This document shows, one piece after another, positions 56,701-64,000 of a stretch of DNA of 64,000 nt (positions are counted from its first letter, which is position 1; every line of letters begins with the position of its first letter). The translations under genes were made by a program, and so were the position numbers. The stretch covers positions 3,038,001-3,102,000 of the forward strand of contig NZ_JAFBBY010000001.1 of assembly GCF_016907515.1 (NCBI RefSeq), given 5' to 3'. Below the pieces are notes generated by a model. It did no database searches. It had not been told where the DNA came from and saw only the letters and a program-made list of their open reading frames with translations. This DNA is from Nocardioides nitrophenolicus. GTDB taxonomy: Bacteria; Actinomycetota; Actinomycetes; Propionibacteriales; Nocardioidaceae.

Positions 56701-56743
56701 TGGTGATCCCGGCAGCTCGCCCCGACGTCGACCTGGAGGACCC

Positions 56744-57481
56744 ATGACGGACCAGTCCGCTCCCCGCGCCCAGCGCTTCACCGGACGCCGGGTCCTCGTC
56801 ACCGGCGCCGCCGGCGGTCTCGGCCAGGTCGTGGCCGAGCTGTTCCGGGCCGAGGGGGCGCGCGTGGTCGCGACCGACGTGGTCGCCGCCGACGGCGTGG
56901 TCGCCTGCGACCTGTCCGACGACGCCGCCCGTGACGCCTTCGTGGCCGCGGCGCTCGCCGAGCTCGGCGGGCTCGACGTGCTGTGCAATGTCGCCGGGAT
57001 CCAGAAGTTCGCCGAGGTCGGCACGATCACCGCCGACCTGCTGCGCCGGCACTTCGACGTCAACGCGCTGGCGCCGATCATGCTCGCCCAGGCGTGCGCC
57101 GACGCGCTGGCCGAGAGCAAGGGCAACGTCGTCTCCGTGGCCTCCATCTCGGCCGTGATGGGTCAGCCGTACAACGCGCCGTACTGCTCCTCGAAGGCCG
57201 CGCTCCTGCTCGGGATGCGCGCCCTCGCCGTCGAGCTCGGCACCAAGGGGGTGCGGGTCAACTGCGTGTCCCCGGGTGGCATCGCGACCCCGATGGTCGA
57301 GGCCGCGGCCGCCGGACTGCCCGCCGACGCCAACTGGGACCTGGTCGCCCGCAGCACCTCCGTGATCCCCGGCTTCATGCCGCCCGCCGATGTCGCCGAG
57401 GCGCTGCTCTACCTCGCCTCCGACGCCGCGGCGTCGGTCACCGGCGCCAACCTGGTCGTCGACCGGGGTGTCGTCTGGTGA
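56744..57481 (+). CDS. Classical SDR oxidoreductase behind a KstR-like box
   Basis: The 245-residue SDR has VLVTGAAGGLGQVVAELF (residues 17-34), an ATDV end to the second strand favouring NAD(H), CNVAGIQKFAEV, the catalytic serine in VASISAVMGQ, and YCSSKAALLLGMRALAVEL with YxxxK intact. It ends LYLASDAAASVTGANLVVDR as in hydroxysteroid and 3-oxoacyl reductase-like enzymes. GGAGG precedes the ATG. Its stop overlaps the following SDR by 4 bp. The KstR-like box suggests a steroid or isoprenoid alcohol substrate. Confidence 0.87.
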   Translation: MTDQSAPRAQRFTGRRVLVTGAAGGLGQVVAELFRAEGARVVATDVVAADGVVACDLSDDAARDAFVAAALAELGGLDVLCNVAGIQKFAEVGTITADLLRRHFDVNALAPIMLAQACADALAESKGNVVSVASISAVMGQPYNAPYCSSKAALLLGMRALAVELGTKGVRVNCVSPGGIATPMVEAAAAGLPADANWDLVARSTSVIPGFMPPADVAEALLYLASDAAASVTGANLVVDRGVVW

Positions 57482-58272
57482 CCGCCCGGCGTGCCGTCGT
57501 CACCGGCGCCGGGCCGCGCTCGATCGGCCGCGCGGTCGCGGACGCACTGGTCGCCGAGGGGTGGGACGTCGCCGTCACCCGCCGCGCCGACCTGGACCTC
57601 ACCGACCGGGGCTCGGTCGCCGCCTTCGCCGCGTCGTACGCCGAGCGGGCCGACCACCTCGACCTGCTGGTCAACAGTGCCGGCATCCACCTCGACCTCG
57701 GCTCGCGGTGGACCGAGCCGCGGCTGGTCGACGGTCTCGAGATCCACTGGCGCACCAACTACCTCGGCACCGTCGACCTCACCACCGCGCTGCTGCCGCT
57801 CCTCCTCGCCGCCCCGGCGCCGACCGTGCTGCACGTCGTGTCGCAGCTCCATGAGCGCGGCACCACCGCCCAGCTGCTCGGACAGCCGGTCGCCTACGAC
57901 TCGTGGGCGTCGTACGGCACCTCCAAGCTGGGCCTGGTCCACCACGCCGCCCTCCTCGCCGACAGGTACGCCGACCACGGGCTCCGGGCGCTCGCCGTCC
58001 ACCCCGGCGCGGTGTCGACCAATATCGCCGACCGCGGCCTGGAGACCCGGCCGCTGCTGCGCCGGCTGCGCAACCTGGCGCTGCCGCTGGAGCGACGCAC
58101 CCTGATGTCGCCCGAGGAGTCCGCCGCCCACCTGATCCGGATCGCGACCGACCCGGCGGCGGAGTCGGGCTACTACCGCAAGAGCCGGCGGCTCGACCCG
58201 GCTCCGGCGGCGTGCGACGTCGAGGCGCGGACCGAGCTGGCGCTCGCTACGGAGGCGTGGCTCCGGGGCTAG
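57478..58272 (+). CDS. SDR oxidoreductase
   Basis: The 264-residue SDR starts RRAVVTGAGPRSIGRAVADA, has VNSAGIHLDLGSRW, VLHVVSQLHERG with the catalytic serine, and SYGTSKLGLVHHAALLADRY with an intact YxxxK. The helix after HPGAVSTNIADRGL resembles the retinol-dehydrogenase/protochlorophyllide-like SDRs, which act on bulky hydrophobic alcohols. GTG 57478 overlaps the previous stop. It ends 8 bp before the second hairpin element. Confidence 0.85.
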   Translation: MTARRAVVTGAGPRSIGRAVADALVAEGWDVAVTRRADLDLTDRGSVAAFAASYAERADHLDLLVNSAGIHLDLGSRWTEPRLVDGLEIHWRTNYLGTVDLTTALLPLLLAAPAPTVLHVVSQLHERGTTAQLLGQPVAYDSWASYGTSKLGLVHHAALLADRYADHGLRALAVHPGAVSTNIADRGLETRPLLRRLRNLALPLERRTLMSPEESAAHLIRIATDPAAESGYYRKSRRLDPAPAACDVEARTELALATEAWLRG

Positions 58273-58280
58273 TGTCGGCA

Positions 58281-58343
58281 CCGCGCATCTGACGAACGGG
58301 CTGCGGATCGCGCGATCTCACAGCCCATCCGTCAGATGCGCGG
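58281..58343. repeat. 63-bp hairpin element, GCGCATCTGACGAA family, copy 2
   Basis: Arms 58281-58303 and 58321-58343 pair with two mismatches around a 17-bp loop. It separates the convergent SDR and LLM genes, and its right arm supplies the last residues (RI) and stop codon of the LLM gene. It probably also acts as a terminator. Confidence 0.8.
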
Positions 58344-59189
58344 ACCCCGCAACGCCGCCAGCGCATGCAGCTGCTCGACGTAGTGCTCCGCCGAGTCGGC
58401 TGCGATCCGCACCGACGCCGCGGTCGCGCCGACCTCCGCCAGCCGCCCGAGCGCGTCCGTCGCCGCCCCCGCCGCGCCCGACGGGTCCAGCGGGACGTCG
58501 GGCGTGAGCACCACCTCGAAGCCCTCGGGTACGTCGACCCGGCCCAGCATCGCGGCGAGCTCGGCGGGGGCCAGCCCGAAGGGCACCCAGCCTTCCGCGA
58601 GCTCGACGGCCCGGCGCAGCGAGCAGGACGTGCGACCGCCGATCCAGAACGGGACGTGCGGCTGCACCGCGTGGGGTGACACGACCACGTCGGAGAAGGA
58701 GAAGTGCGGTCCGTCGTACGTCGGCGTGGGACCCGAGAGCGCGGCGCGCAGGGCGCGCAGGGCGTCGTCGGCGACCGCGCCGCGTCCCTCGAAGCGGGCG
58801 CCCAGCAGCCGGAACTCCTCCTCGAGCGACCCGACCCCGAGGCCGAGGACGAGCCGCCCGCCACTCACCAGGTCGAGGGTGCCGTAGCGCTTGGCGATGG
58901 CCAGCGGGTGGTGGTAGCCGAGGACGAGCACCTGGGTGGCCAGCCGGATCCGGGAGGTGCGGGCGGCGAGATGGCCGAAGGTGGCGAGGGGGTCCCAGTA
59001 GGTGCCGCCGCGCTGGGCGGCGACGTCGGCCGGGACCAGGACGTGCTCGCTGCAGGTGAGGAAGTCGAAGCCGAGGGCGTCGGCCGCCTCGGCGATCAGG
59101 CCGAGCTCGGCGATGCCGGCGTCGGCCTCCCAGGGGGAGCAGGCGCCGGGCAGCTGGACCACCACCGGGCTGTTGATGCCGATCTTCAC
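58332..59189 (-). CDS. LLM-class F420/flavin-dependent oxidoreductase
   Basis: The 285-residue luciferase-like barrel has AEAADALGFDFLTCSEHVLV, RIRLATQVLVLGYHHPLAIA, SGGRLVLGLGVGSLEEEFRL and VPFWIGGRTSCSLRRAVELA, the TIGR03619-like F420 group. GTG 59189 with AAAGAGG upstream is preferred; the ATG at 59252 lies over the promoter. It diverges from the unknown protein at 59281 across a KstR2-like box and ends within the hairpin element. Confidence 0.85.
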   Translation of the reverse strand: MKIGINSPVVVQLPGACSPWEADAGIAELGLIAEAADALGFDFLTCSEHVLVPADVAAQRGGTYWDPLATFGHLAARTSRIRLATQVLVLGYHHPLAIAKRYGTLDLVSGGRLVLGLGVGSLEEEFRLLGARFEGRGAVADDALRALRAALSGPTPTYDGPHFSFSDVVVSPHAVQPHVPFWIGGRTSCSLRRAVELAEGWVPFGLAPAELAAMLGRVDVPEGFEVVLTPDVPLDPSGAAGAATDALGRLAEVGATAASVRIAADSAEHYVEQLHALAALRGPRI

Positions 59190-59225
59190 GTGGCGCCTCT
59201 TTCGTCGTCCGTTCGGGTCTGGTAG

Positions 59226-59243
59226 ACCAAGTGCTTGCTTGGT
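59226..59243. promoter_or_regulatory. KstR2-type operator-like box
   Basis: ACCAAGTGCTTGCTTGGT contains ACCAAGTGCTTGCT (59226-59239), a full match to the KstR2 consensus AnCAAGnnCTTGnT, and also has ACCAAG and CTTGGT outer arms. It lies in the 91-bp region between two divergent genes. Confidence 0.6.
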
Positions 59244-59280
59244 TTTCCGCACCCTACCCTCACGCCCGCAGGAGCCCTCC

Positions 59281-60072
59281 GTGACCAGCCCGCTCGACGA
59301 CAGCCCGCTCGCCTTCTTCTCCTTCGTGACCCTCGAGGGGGCCGGGCCCGAGGAGCATCGCGCCTACAACGAGTGGCACCAGCTCGACCACCGTCCGGAG
59401 AACCTCGCGCTCCCGGGTGTCGCGTGGGGCGACCGCTGGGCGCGGCCGGCCGACTACCGGGGCGGCATCGCCGTACCCGAGCACGAGGCGACCGACTACG
59501 TCGCGATGTACTGGTTCAACGACCCCGTCGACCGCGCCCTCCAGGAGTGGTCCGACCTCGGCTCCGACTCGTTCCAGTGGGGCCGGGGTCCGCTGATCCC
59601 GGGCGTGCGGCGCCGGCTGCTGTCGTTCTTCCGCCCGATGAAGGGGTACGCCGCCGCGTCGGCTCTGGTCTCGCCCGAGGTGCTGCCGTACCGTCCCAAC
59701 CGCGGCCTGCATCTCACCCTCTCCCGGCACGCCGAGCCGCACAGCGGCGCCACCCACGAGCACTACGCCTGGCAGGACCGGAGCCTGATCCCCGCCCTGC
59801 TCGACCTCGACGGCGTGGCCGGTGCGTGGACGTTCTCCTTCGTCCGCCACCAGGCGCATCCGTCGCTCCCGCTCGCGACCGACGCGCCGGACGCGCCGGA
59901 GTCGCTGCGGATCCGGCTGGTCTACCTCGACCGCGACCCGCTGCCGACGGCCGCGGCGATCGACGAGACCACGGCGTCGCTGGGCGGGCGGCTGAGCGAG
60001 GAGGCGGCCGCGTCGGAGGAGGTGCTGCTCCGCACGCCCTTGCGCACCATCATCCCCTGGCAGGACTGGTGA
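59281..60072 (+). CDS. Unknown protein, possible double alpha+beta barrel (EthD-like)
   Basis: The 263-residue protein has two similar halves. The first contains FFSFVTLEGAGPEEHRAYNE, WHQLDHRPENLALPGVAWGD; the second contains GLHLTLSRHAEPHSG, EHYAWQDRSLIPALLDLDGV, AGAWTFSFVRHQAH. The pattern 'strand, acidic/helical W..D, short loop with a Gly-Val-Ala-turn' recalls ferredoxin-like dimeric alpha+beta barrels such as EthD or stress-responsive proteins, here fused in tandem. GTG 59281 follows AGGAG. Shared control with the LLM gene through the KstR2-like box hints at a steroid-derived substrate. No catalytic motif is recognisable. Confidence 0.65.
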   Translation: MTSPLDDSPLAFFSFVTLEGAGPEEHRAYNEWHQLDHRPENLALPGVAWGDRWARPADYRGGIAVPEHEATDYVAMYWFNDPVDRALQEWSDLGSDSFQWGRGPLIPGVRRRLLSFFRPMKGYAAASALVSPEVLPYRPNRGLHLTLSRHAEPHSGATHEHYAWQDRSLIPALLDLDGVAGAWTFSFVRHQAHPSLPLATDAPDAPESLRIRLVYLDRDPLPTAAAIDETTASLGGRLSEEAAASEEVLLRTPLRTIIPWQDW

Positions 60073-60079
60073 TCCGGGG

Positions 60080-60784
60080 TCACCGGTCGAGCTGGAGCAG
60101 GAACTCGATCGTGCCGTGGTCGTCGACGGAGATGCCGGCGAACCCGGGCTCCGGGATGTCGTAGTCGGCGAAGGTCACCTCGATCGAGCCGGCGACGTCG
60201 ATCCGGTCGGCGGCGGCCTGGACGTCGAGGTCGACGCTCACGTCGCGGGTCACGCCGCGGACGCTGAGCTGACCGGGCACCGTGACGGTGAACCGCCCGG
60301 ACGTGGCGGGCAGGTCGACCGGTGCGGTCTGGGTGAAGGTCGCGGTGGGATAGGTGTCGGTGTCCATGATCCGGTCGCGATACTGGGCGTCGCGCCTCGC
60401 CTCGTCGGTCGCGACCGACGCCAGGTCCACGGTGACCTCGGTCTTGTCGAGGACGCCGGCCGCCACCTCGGCGCCGCCGTCGACCTGCGACGTCCGGCCC
60501 ACCACGGTCACATCGCGGCCGAAGAGCACCTCGGCCACGCGGTAGCCGGCGGTGGAGTCCCCGCCCACGGACCAGGTGCCGTCGAGGGCGTCCTGGGGTG
60601 CGGACGGGTCCGCCTTCGCGGTGGCGTCGCTCGCCGGGAGGGCGAGCTCGTCGGGCTGGTCGCCGACGACCAGCTTGGCGTAGGCCCACGGCCCCACCGC
60701 CACCCCCACCACCAGGAGGGCGACGAGGACGCCGCCGATCGCGAGGAGCTTGTTCTTCCGAGTCCCGAGCTTCTTGGATGACAT
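60080..60784 (-). CDS. YceI-family lipocalin-like protein with N-terminal anchor
   Basis: The 234-residue protein has a basic N-terminus and one hydrophobic helix (LLAIGGVLVALLVVGVAVGP), then a YceI domain: DGTWSVGGDSTAGYRVAEVL, VVGRTSQVDGGAEVAAGVLD, the YRDRIMDTDTYPTATFTQT motif and ITVEVTFADYDIPEP-like strands near the end. YceI proteins bind isoprenoids or fatty amides in a beta-barrel pocket. It should sit on the outer face of the cytoplasmic membrane. ATG 60784 is preferred over GTG 60793. A 6-3-6 palindrome lies directly upstream. Confidence 0.87.
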   Translation of the reverse strand: MSSKKLGTRKNKLLAIGGVLVALLVVGVAVGPWAYAKLVVGDQPDELALPASDATAKADPSAPQDALDGTWSVGGDSTAGYRVAEVLFGRDVTVVGRTSQVDGGAEVAAGVLDKTEVTVDLASVATDEARRDAQYRDRIMDTDTYPTATFTQTAPVDLPATSGRFTVTVPGQLSVRGVTRDVSVDLDVQAAADRIDVAGSIEVTFADYDIPEPGFAGISVDDHGTIEFLLQLDR

Positions 60785-60788
60785 GGCA

Positions 60789-60803
60789 ACCACCGTAGGT
60801 GGT
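60789..60803. promoter_or_regulatory. 6-3-6 palindrome before the YceI gene
   Basis: ACCACCGTAGGTGGT is a perfect inverted repeat beginning five bases upstream of the ATG at 60784. It may be an operator or a hairpin that masks the ribosome-binding site. Confidence 0.3.
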
Positions 60804-60819
60804 CAAACTGAGGGAACCC

Positions 60820-63648
60820 TTAGTCGCGGCTGAGTCTTGCGGCGAGCAGCTCCGCCAGGTGCACCGGCTCCGCGTCGGGCGCCAGCTCGTCGAGCTGGGT
60901 CCGGCACGAGAAGCCGTCGGCCAGGACGACCCGACCCGCGACGTCCGCCGACGAGCGCAGCGCCGGCAGCAGGTTCGCCTCGGCCACGGCGACGGACACC
61001 TCGTAGTGACCCTGCTCGACGCCGAAGTTGCCGGCCATGCCGCAGCATCCGGGCACCGCCTCGACCGTGGCGCCCGCCCGCTCGAGCAGCGCCTGGTCGG
61101 TCGACCAGCCCATCACGGCGTGGTGGTGGCAGTGCGGCTGCGCGACGATCCGCACCCCGGCCAGGGACGGAGGCGTCCAGCCGGGAGTGCGGGAGAGCAG
61201 CTCGGCCAGGGTGGTGGTCGCGCCGGCGACGGCCGCCGCGTCCGGTCCGGGCACCAGCTCGCGCAGCTCGTGGCGCAGCACGGCGGTGCACGACGGCTCC
61301 AGCCCGACGATCGGTACGCCGGCCAGAGCGTCGGCCTTCAGCGCGTCGACCATGCCGCCGAGGCGCCGGGCGGCGCCGTCGAGCTGGCCGGTGCTGATCC
61401 ACGGCAGCCCGCAGCACTCCTGCTGCCGGGTGATCCGCGGGTCGTAGCCCGCGTCGCGGAGCACCGCGACCGCGGCCTCGGCGACGCGCGGGGCGAAGTG
61501 GTTGGTGAAGGAGTCGACGAAGAGCACGACCGGCGTGCCCGTGCCGACGGAACCCCCGAAAGTACGGCGGAAGGTCCGCCGGGCGAACGCCGGCATCCGC
61601 CGCCGGGTGTCGACGCCGGCGGCCTTGAGCGCCACCTTGCGCAGCGGCGTCACGTCCATCGACCGGTTGGCGAAGCGCGGCATCGCGGAGCCGAGCTTGG
61701 CCCAGCGGGGCAGCCAGCCCACGGAGTAGTGGGAGCGCGGACGCAGCCTGCGCTTGTAGGTCTGGTGCAGCACCTCGGCCTTGTAGGACGCCATGTCGGT
61801 GCCGGTGGGGCAGTCCGACGCGCAGCCCTTGCAGGACAGGCACAGGTCGAGCGCCTCGTGGACCTCGGGCGAGCTCCAGGTCGTCGTACTCGACCCGTTG
61901 ACGATCTCCTGGAGCAGCCGCGCGCGGCCGCGGGTGGAGTGGATCTCCTCCTTGGTGGCCTGGTACGACGGGCACATCACGCCGCCGGAGCCGCTGTTGT
62001 CGGCGCGGCACTTGCCGACGCCGGTGCAGCGGTGCACGGCCTGGCCGAAGTCGCCGCGGTCGGCGGAGTAGGCCAGCGCGAGGCCCTTGGTCAGCCGGGC
62101 GGTCGAGGTGTAGCGCAGGTCGGCGGTGCTGGACGCGGGCTCGACCAGGATGCCCGGGTTGAGCATCCGGGTCGGGTCGAAGACGTCCTTCACGGCGGCC
62201 ATCAGGGACAGCGCGGCGGGGGAGTACATCCGCGGCAGCAGGTCGCTGCGCGCCCGCCCGTCGCCGTGCTCGCCGGACAGCGAGCCGCCGAGCGAGGTGA
62301 CCAGGTCGGCGGCGTCCTCGAGGAAGGCGCGGAACCGGTCGGCCCCGTCGGGCCGCTCGAACGGGAAGTCCATCCGCACGTGCAGGCAGCCCTCGCCGAA
62401 GTGCCCGAAGGGCATCGCGCTCAGCTCGTGCCGGGCGAGCAGCTCCTCGAACGAGGTCAGGTAGGTGCCGAGCCGCTCCGGCGGCACGGCGGCGTCCTCC
62501 CACCCGGCCCACGCGGGCTTGCCCGAGGGCGCGCGGCCCGCGAGCCCGGCGCCGTCGGCGCGGATCTTCCACAGCCGGTCGGCGGTCCGCGGGTCGTCGA
62601 TCACCTGCGCCGACACGCCGAGCCCCGCGGCGGCCAGCAGGTCCGCCCGGCGGCGGACGTCGTCGGGGTCCTCGCCCGACAGCTCGACGAACACCCACGC
62701 GTCGCCGGGCGGCAGGTCGGGGACGGCGTTCGGCCCGCGCCGCTCACGGATCACGTCGACGATGCGGCGGTCCAGGCCCTCGCACGCGGACGGCTCGAAC
62801 GCGAGCACCTCGGGGGTCGCGAAGCCGGCGGTCGGGAAGTCGGGGAAGCCCAGCACCACCATGACCGCGGCCTTCGGGGCCCGGACCAGGCGGACGGTCG
62901 CCTCGGTCACCACGGCGAGGGTGCCCTCGGAGCCGACCAGGGTGCGGGTCAGGTCGAAGCCGCGCTCGGGCGCGAGATGGTCGAGCGCGATGCCGGACAC
63001 GTGGCGACCGAAGGTGCCGAACTCGGTCCGCACGGTCGCCAGGTCACCCGCGACGACGGACCGCAGCCGGTCCAGCACGTCGGAGCCCTCGGCGGTGGCG
63101 ACCGGCCTGCCGTCGGCGTCGTAGCCCGTGCTCAGGCTCGACCCGTCGGCGAGCAGCCCGCGCACGCCGCGCACGTTGTGGGAGGTCCGCCCGAACGCGA
63201 GCGAGCGCGCCCCGCAGGCGTCGTTGCCGATCATCCCGCCGATGGTGCATCGGGTGCTGGTCGACGGGTCCGGGCCGAACCTCAGCCCGTGGGGCGCCGC
63301 GGCCTGCTGCAGCACGGCCTGGACGACGCCGGGCTGCACCACCGCCGTCCCGGCCTCGGGGTCGACGGCGAGGACCTGGTTGAGATGGCGGCTGAAGTCG
63401 ACGATCACGCCCGGCCCGATCGCGTTGCCGGCGACCGACGTACCGGCTCCCCGCGCCGTGACGGTGAGCCCCTCGGCGCGGGCCGCCGCCAGGATCGCCG
63501 CCACCTCGTCGACCGAGCGCGGGAAGGCGACGGCGACGGGCGGGACGCGGTACAGCGAGGCGTCGGAGGAGTAGGCGCCCAGGACCGCGGCGTCGTCGCT
63601 GACGTCGCCCGCTCCGTGGCGCTGGAGCTGGAGAGCGATGCCGGACAC
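60820..63648 (-). CDS. FAD/[4Fe-4S] D-2-hydroxyacid dehydrogenase (D-2-hydroxyglutarate dehydrogenase, YdiJ/D-lactate type)
   Basis: This 942-residue fusion begins with a PCMH-type FAD domain (VAFPRSVDEVAAILAAARAE, TARGAGTSVAGNAIGPGVIV, FGPDPSTSTRCTIGGMIGND) and an FAD-linked oxidase C-domain (PFGHFGEGCLHVRMDFPFER, GGSLSGEHGDGRARSDLLPR, MLNPG). Then come a ferredoxin-like Fe-S module (CTGVGKCRADNSGSGGVMCP; CLSCKGCASDCPTGTDMASY) and a C-terminal CCG/heterodisulfide-reductase-like domain (ECCGLPWIS, EPSCTAVLR, QPHCHHH, GCCGMAGNFG). It oxidises a D-2-hydroxyacid and passes electrons to quinone or another carrier. GTG 63648 is the start. The divergent PucR-type gene may control it. Confidence 0.9.
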   Translation of the reverse strand: MSGIALQLQRHGAGDVSDDAAVLGAYSSDASLYRVPPVAVAFPRSVDEVAAILAAARAEGLTVTARGAGTSVAGNAIGPGVIVDFSRHLNQVLAVDPEAGTAVVQPGVVQAVLQQAAAPHGLRFGPDPSTSTRCTIGGMIGNDACGARSLAFGRTSHNVRGVRGLLADGSSLSTGYDADGRPVATAEGSDVLDRLRSVVAGDLATVRTEFGTFGRHVSGIALDHLAPERGFDLTRTLVGSEGTLAVVTEATVRLVRAPKAAVMVVLGFPDFPTAGFATPEVLAFEPSACEGLDRRIVDVIRERRGPNAVPDLPPGDAWVFVELSGEDPDDVRRRADLLAAAGLGVSAQVIDDPRTADRLWKIRADGAGLAGRAPSGKPAWAGWEDAAVPPERLGTYLTSFEELLARHELSAMPFGHFGEGCLHVRMDFPFERPDGADRFRAFLEDAADLVTSLGGSLSGEHGDGRARSDLLPRMYSPAALSLMAAVKDVFDPTRMLNPGILVEPASSTADLRYTSTARLTKGLALAYSADRGDFGQAVHRCTGVGKCRADNSGSGGVMCPSYQATKEEIHSTRGRARLLQEIVNGSSTTTWSSPEVHEALDLCLSCKGCASDCPTGTDMASYKAEVLHQTYKRRLRPRSHYSVGWLPRWAKLGSAMPRFANRSMDVTPLRKVALKAAGVDTRRRMPAFARRTFRRTFGGSVGTGTPVVLFVDSFTNHFAPRVAEAAVAVLRDAGYDPRITRQQECCGLPWISTGQLDGAARRLGGMVDALKADALAGVPIVGLEPSCTAVLRHELRELVPGPDAAAVAGATTTLAELLSRTPGWTPPSLAGVRIVAQPHCHHHAVMGWSTDQALLERAGATVEAVPGCCGMAGNFGVEQGHYEVSVAVAEANLLPALRSSADVAGRVVLADGFSCRTQLDELAPDAEPVHLAELLAARLSRD

Positions 63649-63758
63649 GGCTGCAATCTATCGGGCGTGGCGACCGGCGCTCCCGGTGCCTCCGTCGCGC
63701 CCCCGGGCCGCGCACGCCGTACGCTCGGCGGGTGCCACCGGGTGTCGACTCGCTCCTG

Positions 63759-64000
63759 ATGTCCGAGAGCCTGCAGGAGCTCGTGGACGCCCTCGCCGAG
63801 CGCCTCCGGCGATCGGTCGCCCTCGACGACCCGGCGCTGCACCTGATCGCGGCGAGCCGCCACTTCGGCGACGAGGACGCGGTGCGGGTGCAGTCCGTCC
63901 TCGGCCGAGGGGTCGACCCCGAGCTCCAGGAGTGGGTGCTGTCGCTGGGCATCGCCGAGCTCGACGGTCCGCACCGCATCGACGTCCCCGAACACATCGG
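63759..64000 (+). CDS. PucR/CdaR-type regulator, N-terminal part (continues beyond window)
   Basis: The frame runs to the window end. The visible 80 residues read SLQELVDALAERLRRSVALD, DPALHLIAASRHFGDEDAVR, VQSVLGRGVDPELQEWVLSL, GIAELDGPHRIDVPEHIG, the N-terminal sensory region of actinobacterial PucR-like regulators with a C-terminal HTH still to come. ATG 63759 is used; GTG 63732 is an in-frame alternative and no Shine-Dalgarno decides. It is divergent from the D-2-hydroxyacid dehydrogenase, its likely target. Confidence 0.75.
   Translation, partial: MSESLQELVDALAERLRRSVALDDPALHLIAASRHFGDEDAVRVQSVLGRGVDPELQEWVLSLGIAELDGPHRIDVPEHI

Noticed and set aside
1..64000. Transfer RNA, ribosomal RNA, transposase or integrase genes
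   Set aside because: None were recognised by eye on either strand; I could not run covariance or profile searches.

Overview
The window is one piece of a very GC-rich (roughly 70% by eye) actinobacterial chromosome. The evidence is GC-ending codon choice, many GTG starts and 4-bp ATGA/GTGA gene overlaps, four LLM-class (F420-type) oxidoreductases, an acyl-CoA carboxylase operon with an epsilon subunit, and two mRNAs that look leaderless. A nocardioform or Nocardioides-like organism is my inference. I see no rRNA, tRNA, CRISPR array, transposase or integrase.

Region 1 (1-26064, plus a thiolase at 29307-30524) is a large CoA-thioester catabolic island. It holds the tail of an ABC solute-binding protein, FadR-type, PaaX-type and AraC-type regulators, three acyl-CoA/acid-CoA ligases, several SDR dehydrogenases, an acyl-CoA dehydrogenase, a BadI-like ring-cleaving hydrolase, an enoyl-CoA hydratase, a MaoC hydratase, three thioesterase-like or hydrolase genes, two LLM flavin oxidoreductases, a nitronate-monooxygenase-type flavoprotein and two thiolases. 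Its centre is a three-gene operon (6717-10194) for an ATP-dependent benzoyl-CoA reductase / 2-hydroxyacyl-CoA dehydratase-type enzyme and its [4Fe-4S] activase. That radical enzyme class is normally associated with anaerobes. With the BadI-like hydrolase it suggests activation of a cyclic acid, reductive or dehydrating attack on the CoA ester, hydrolytic ring opening and beta-oxidation. A shared operator-like sequence (TTGGCCTGACCATT and variants) lies before at least four of these transcription units and matches the FadR-family palindrome.

Region 2 (26127-41000) is mostly housekeeping and transport: proC, a YeiH-type exporter with its divergent LysR regulator, a SulP permease with an ArsR regulator, an aminotransferase, a collagen-like surface protein, an LLM enzyme, a TetR/acyl-CoA dehydrogenase pair, and an OsmC/amidohydrolase operon behind two GntR-type palindromes.

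Region 3 (41202-43012) looks accessory. It has a membrane protein with atypical codons, including a TTA leucine codon, a frameshifted and N-terminally truncated hipA-like remnant, and three phased copies of a hip-type operator.

Region 4 (43049-64000) holds a gamma-carbonic anhydrase, an HxlR regulator, an MFS transporter, the acyl-CoA carboxylase operon (alpha, epsilon, beta) with a divergent TetR regulator, an SRPBCC protein between two 114-bp inverted-repeat elements, a secreted subtilase, two XRE regulators, a small alarmone synthetase coupled to a Na+/H+ antiporter, an SDR pair behind a KstR-like box, an LLM enzyme and an unknown protein sharing a KstR2-like box, a YceI protein, a D-2-hydroxyacid dehydrogenase with an Fe-S module and the start of a PucR-type regulator.

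Three families of intergenic inverted-repeat elements occur, each twice: multi-unit arrays of a GACCCGGCAGAAA repeat (15998-16207, 45379-45588), 61-63 bp hairpins with GCGCATCTGACGAA arms (30561-30621, 58281-58343), and 114-bp elements with GCTGTAACACG termini (50046-50159, 50722-50835). Several supply stop codons or terminal residues to their neighbours.
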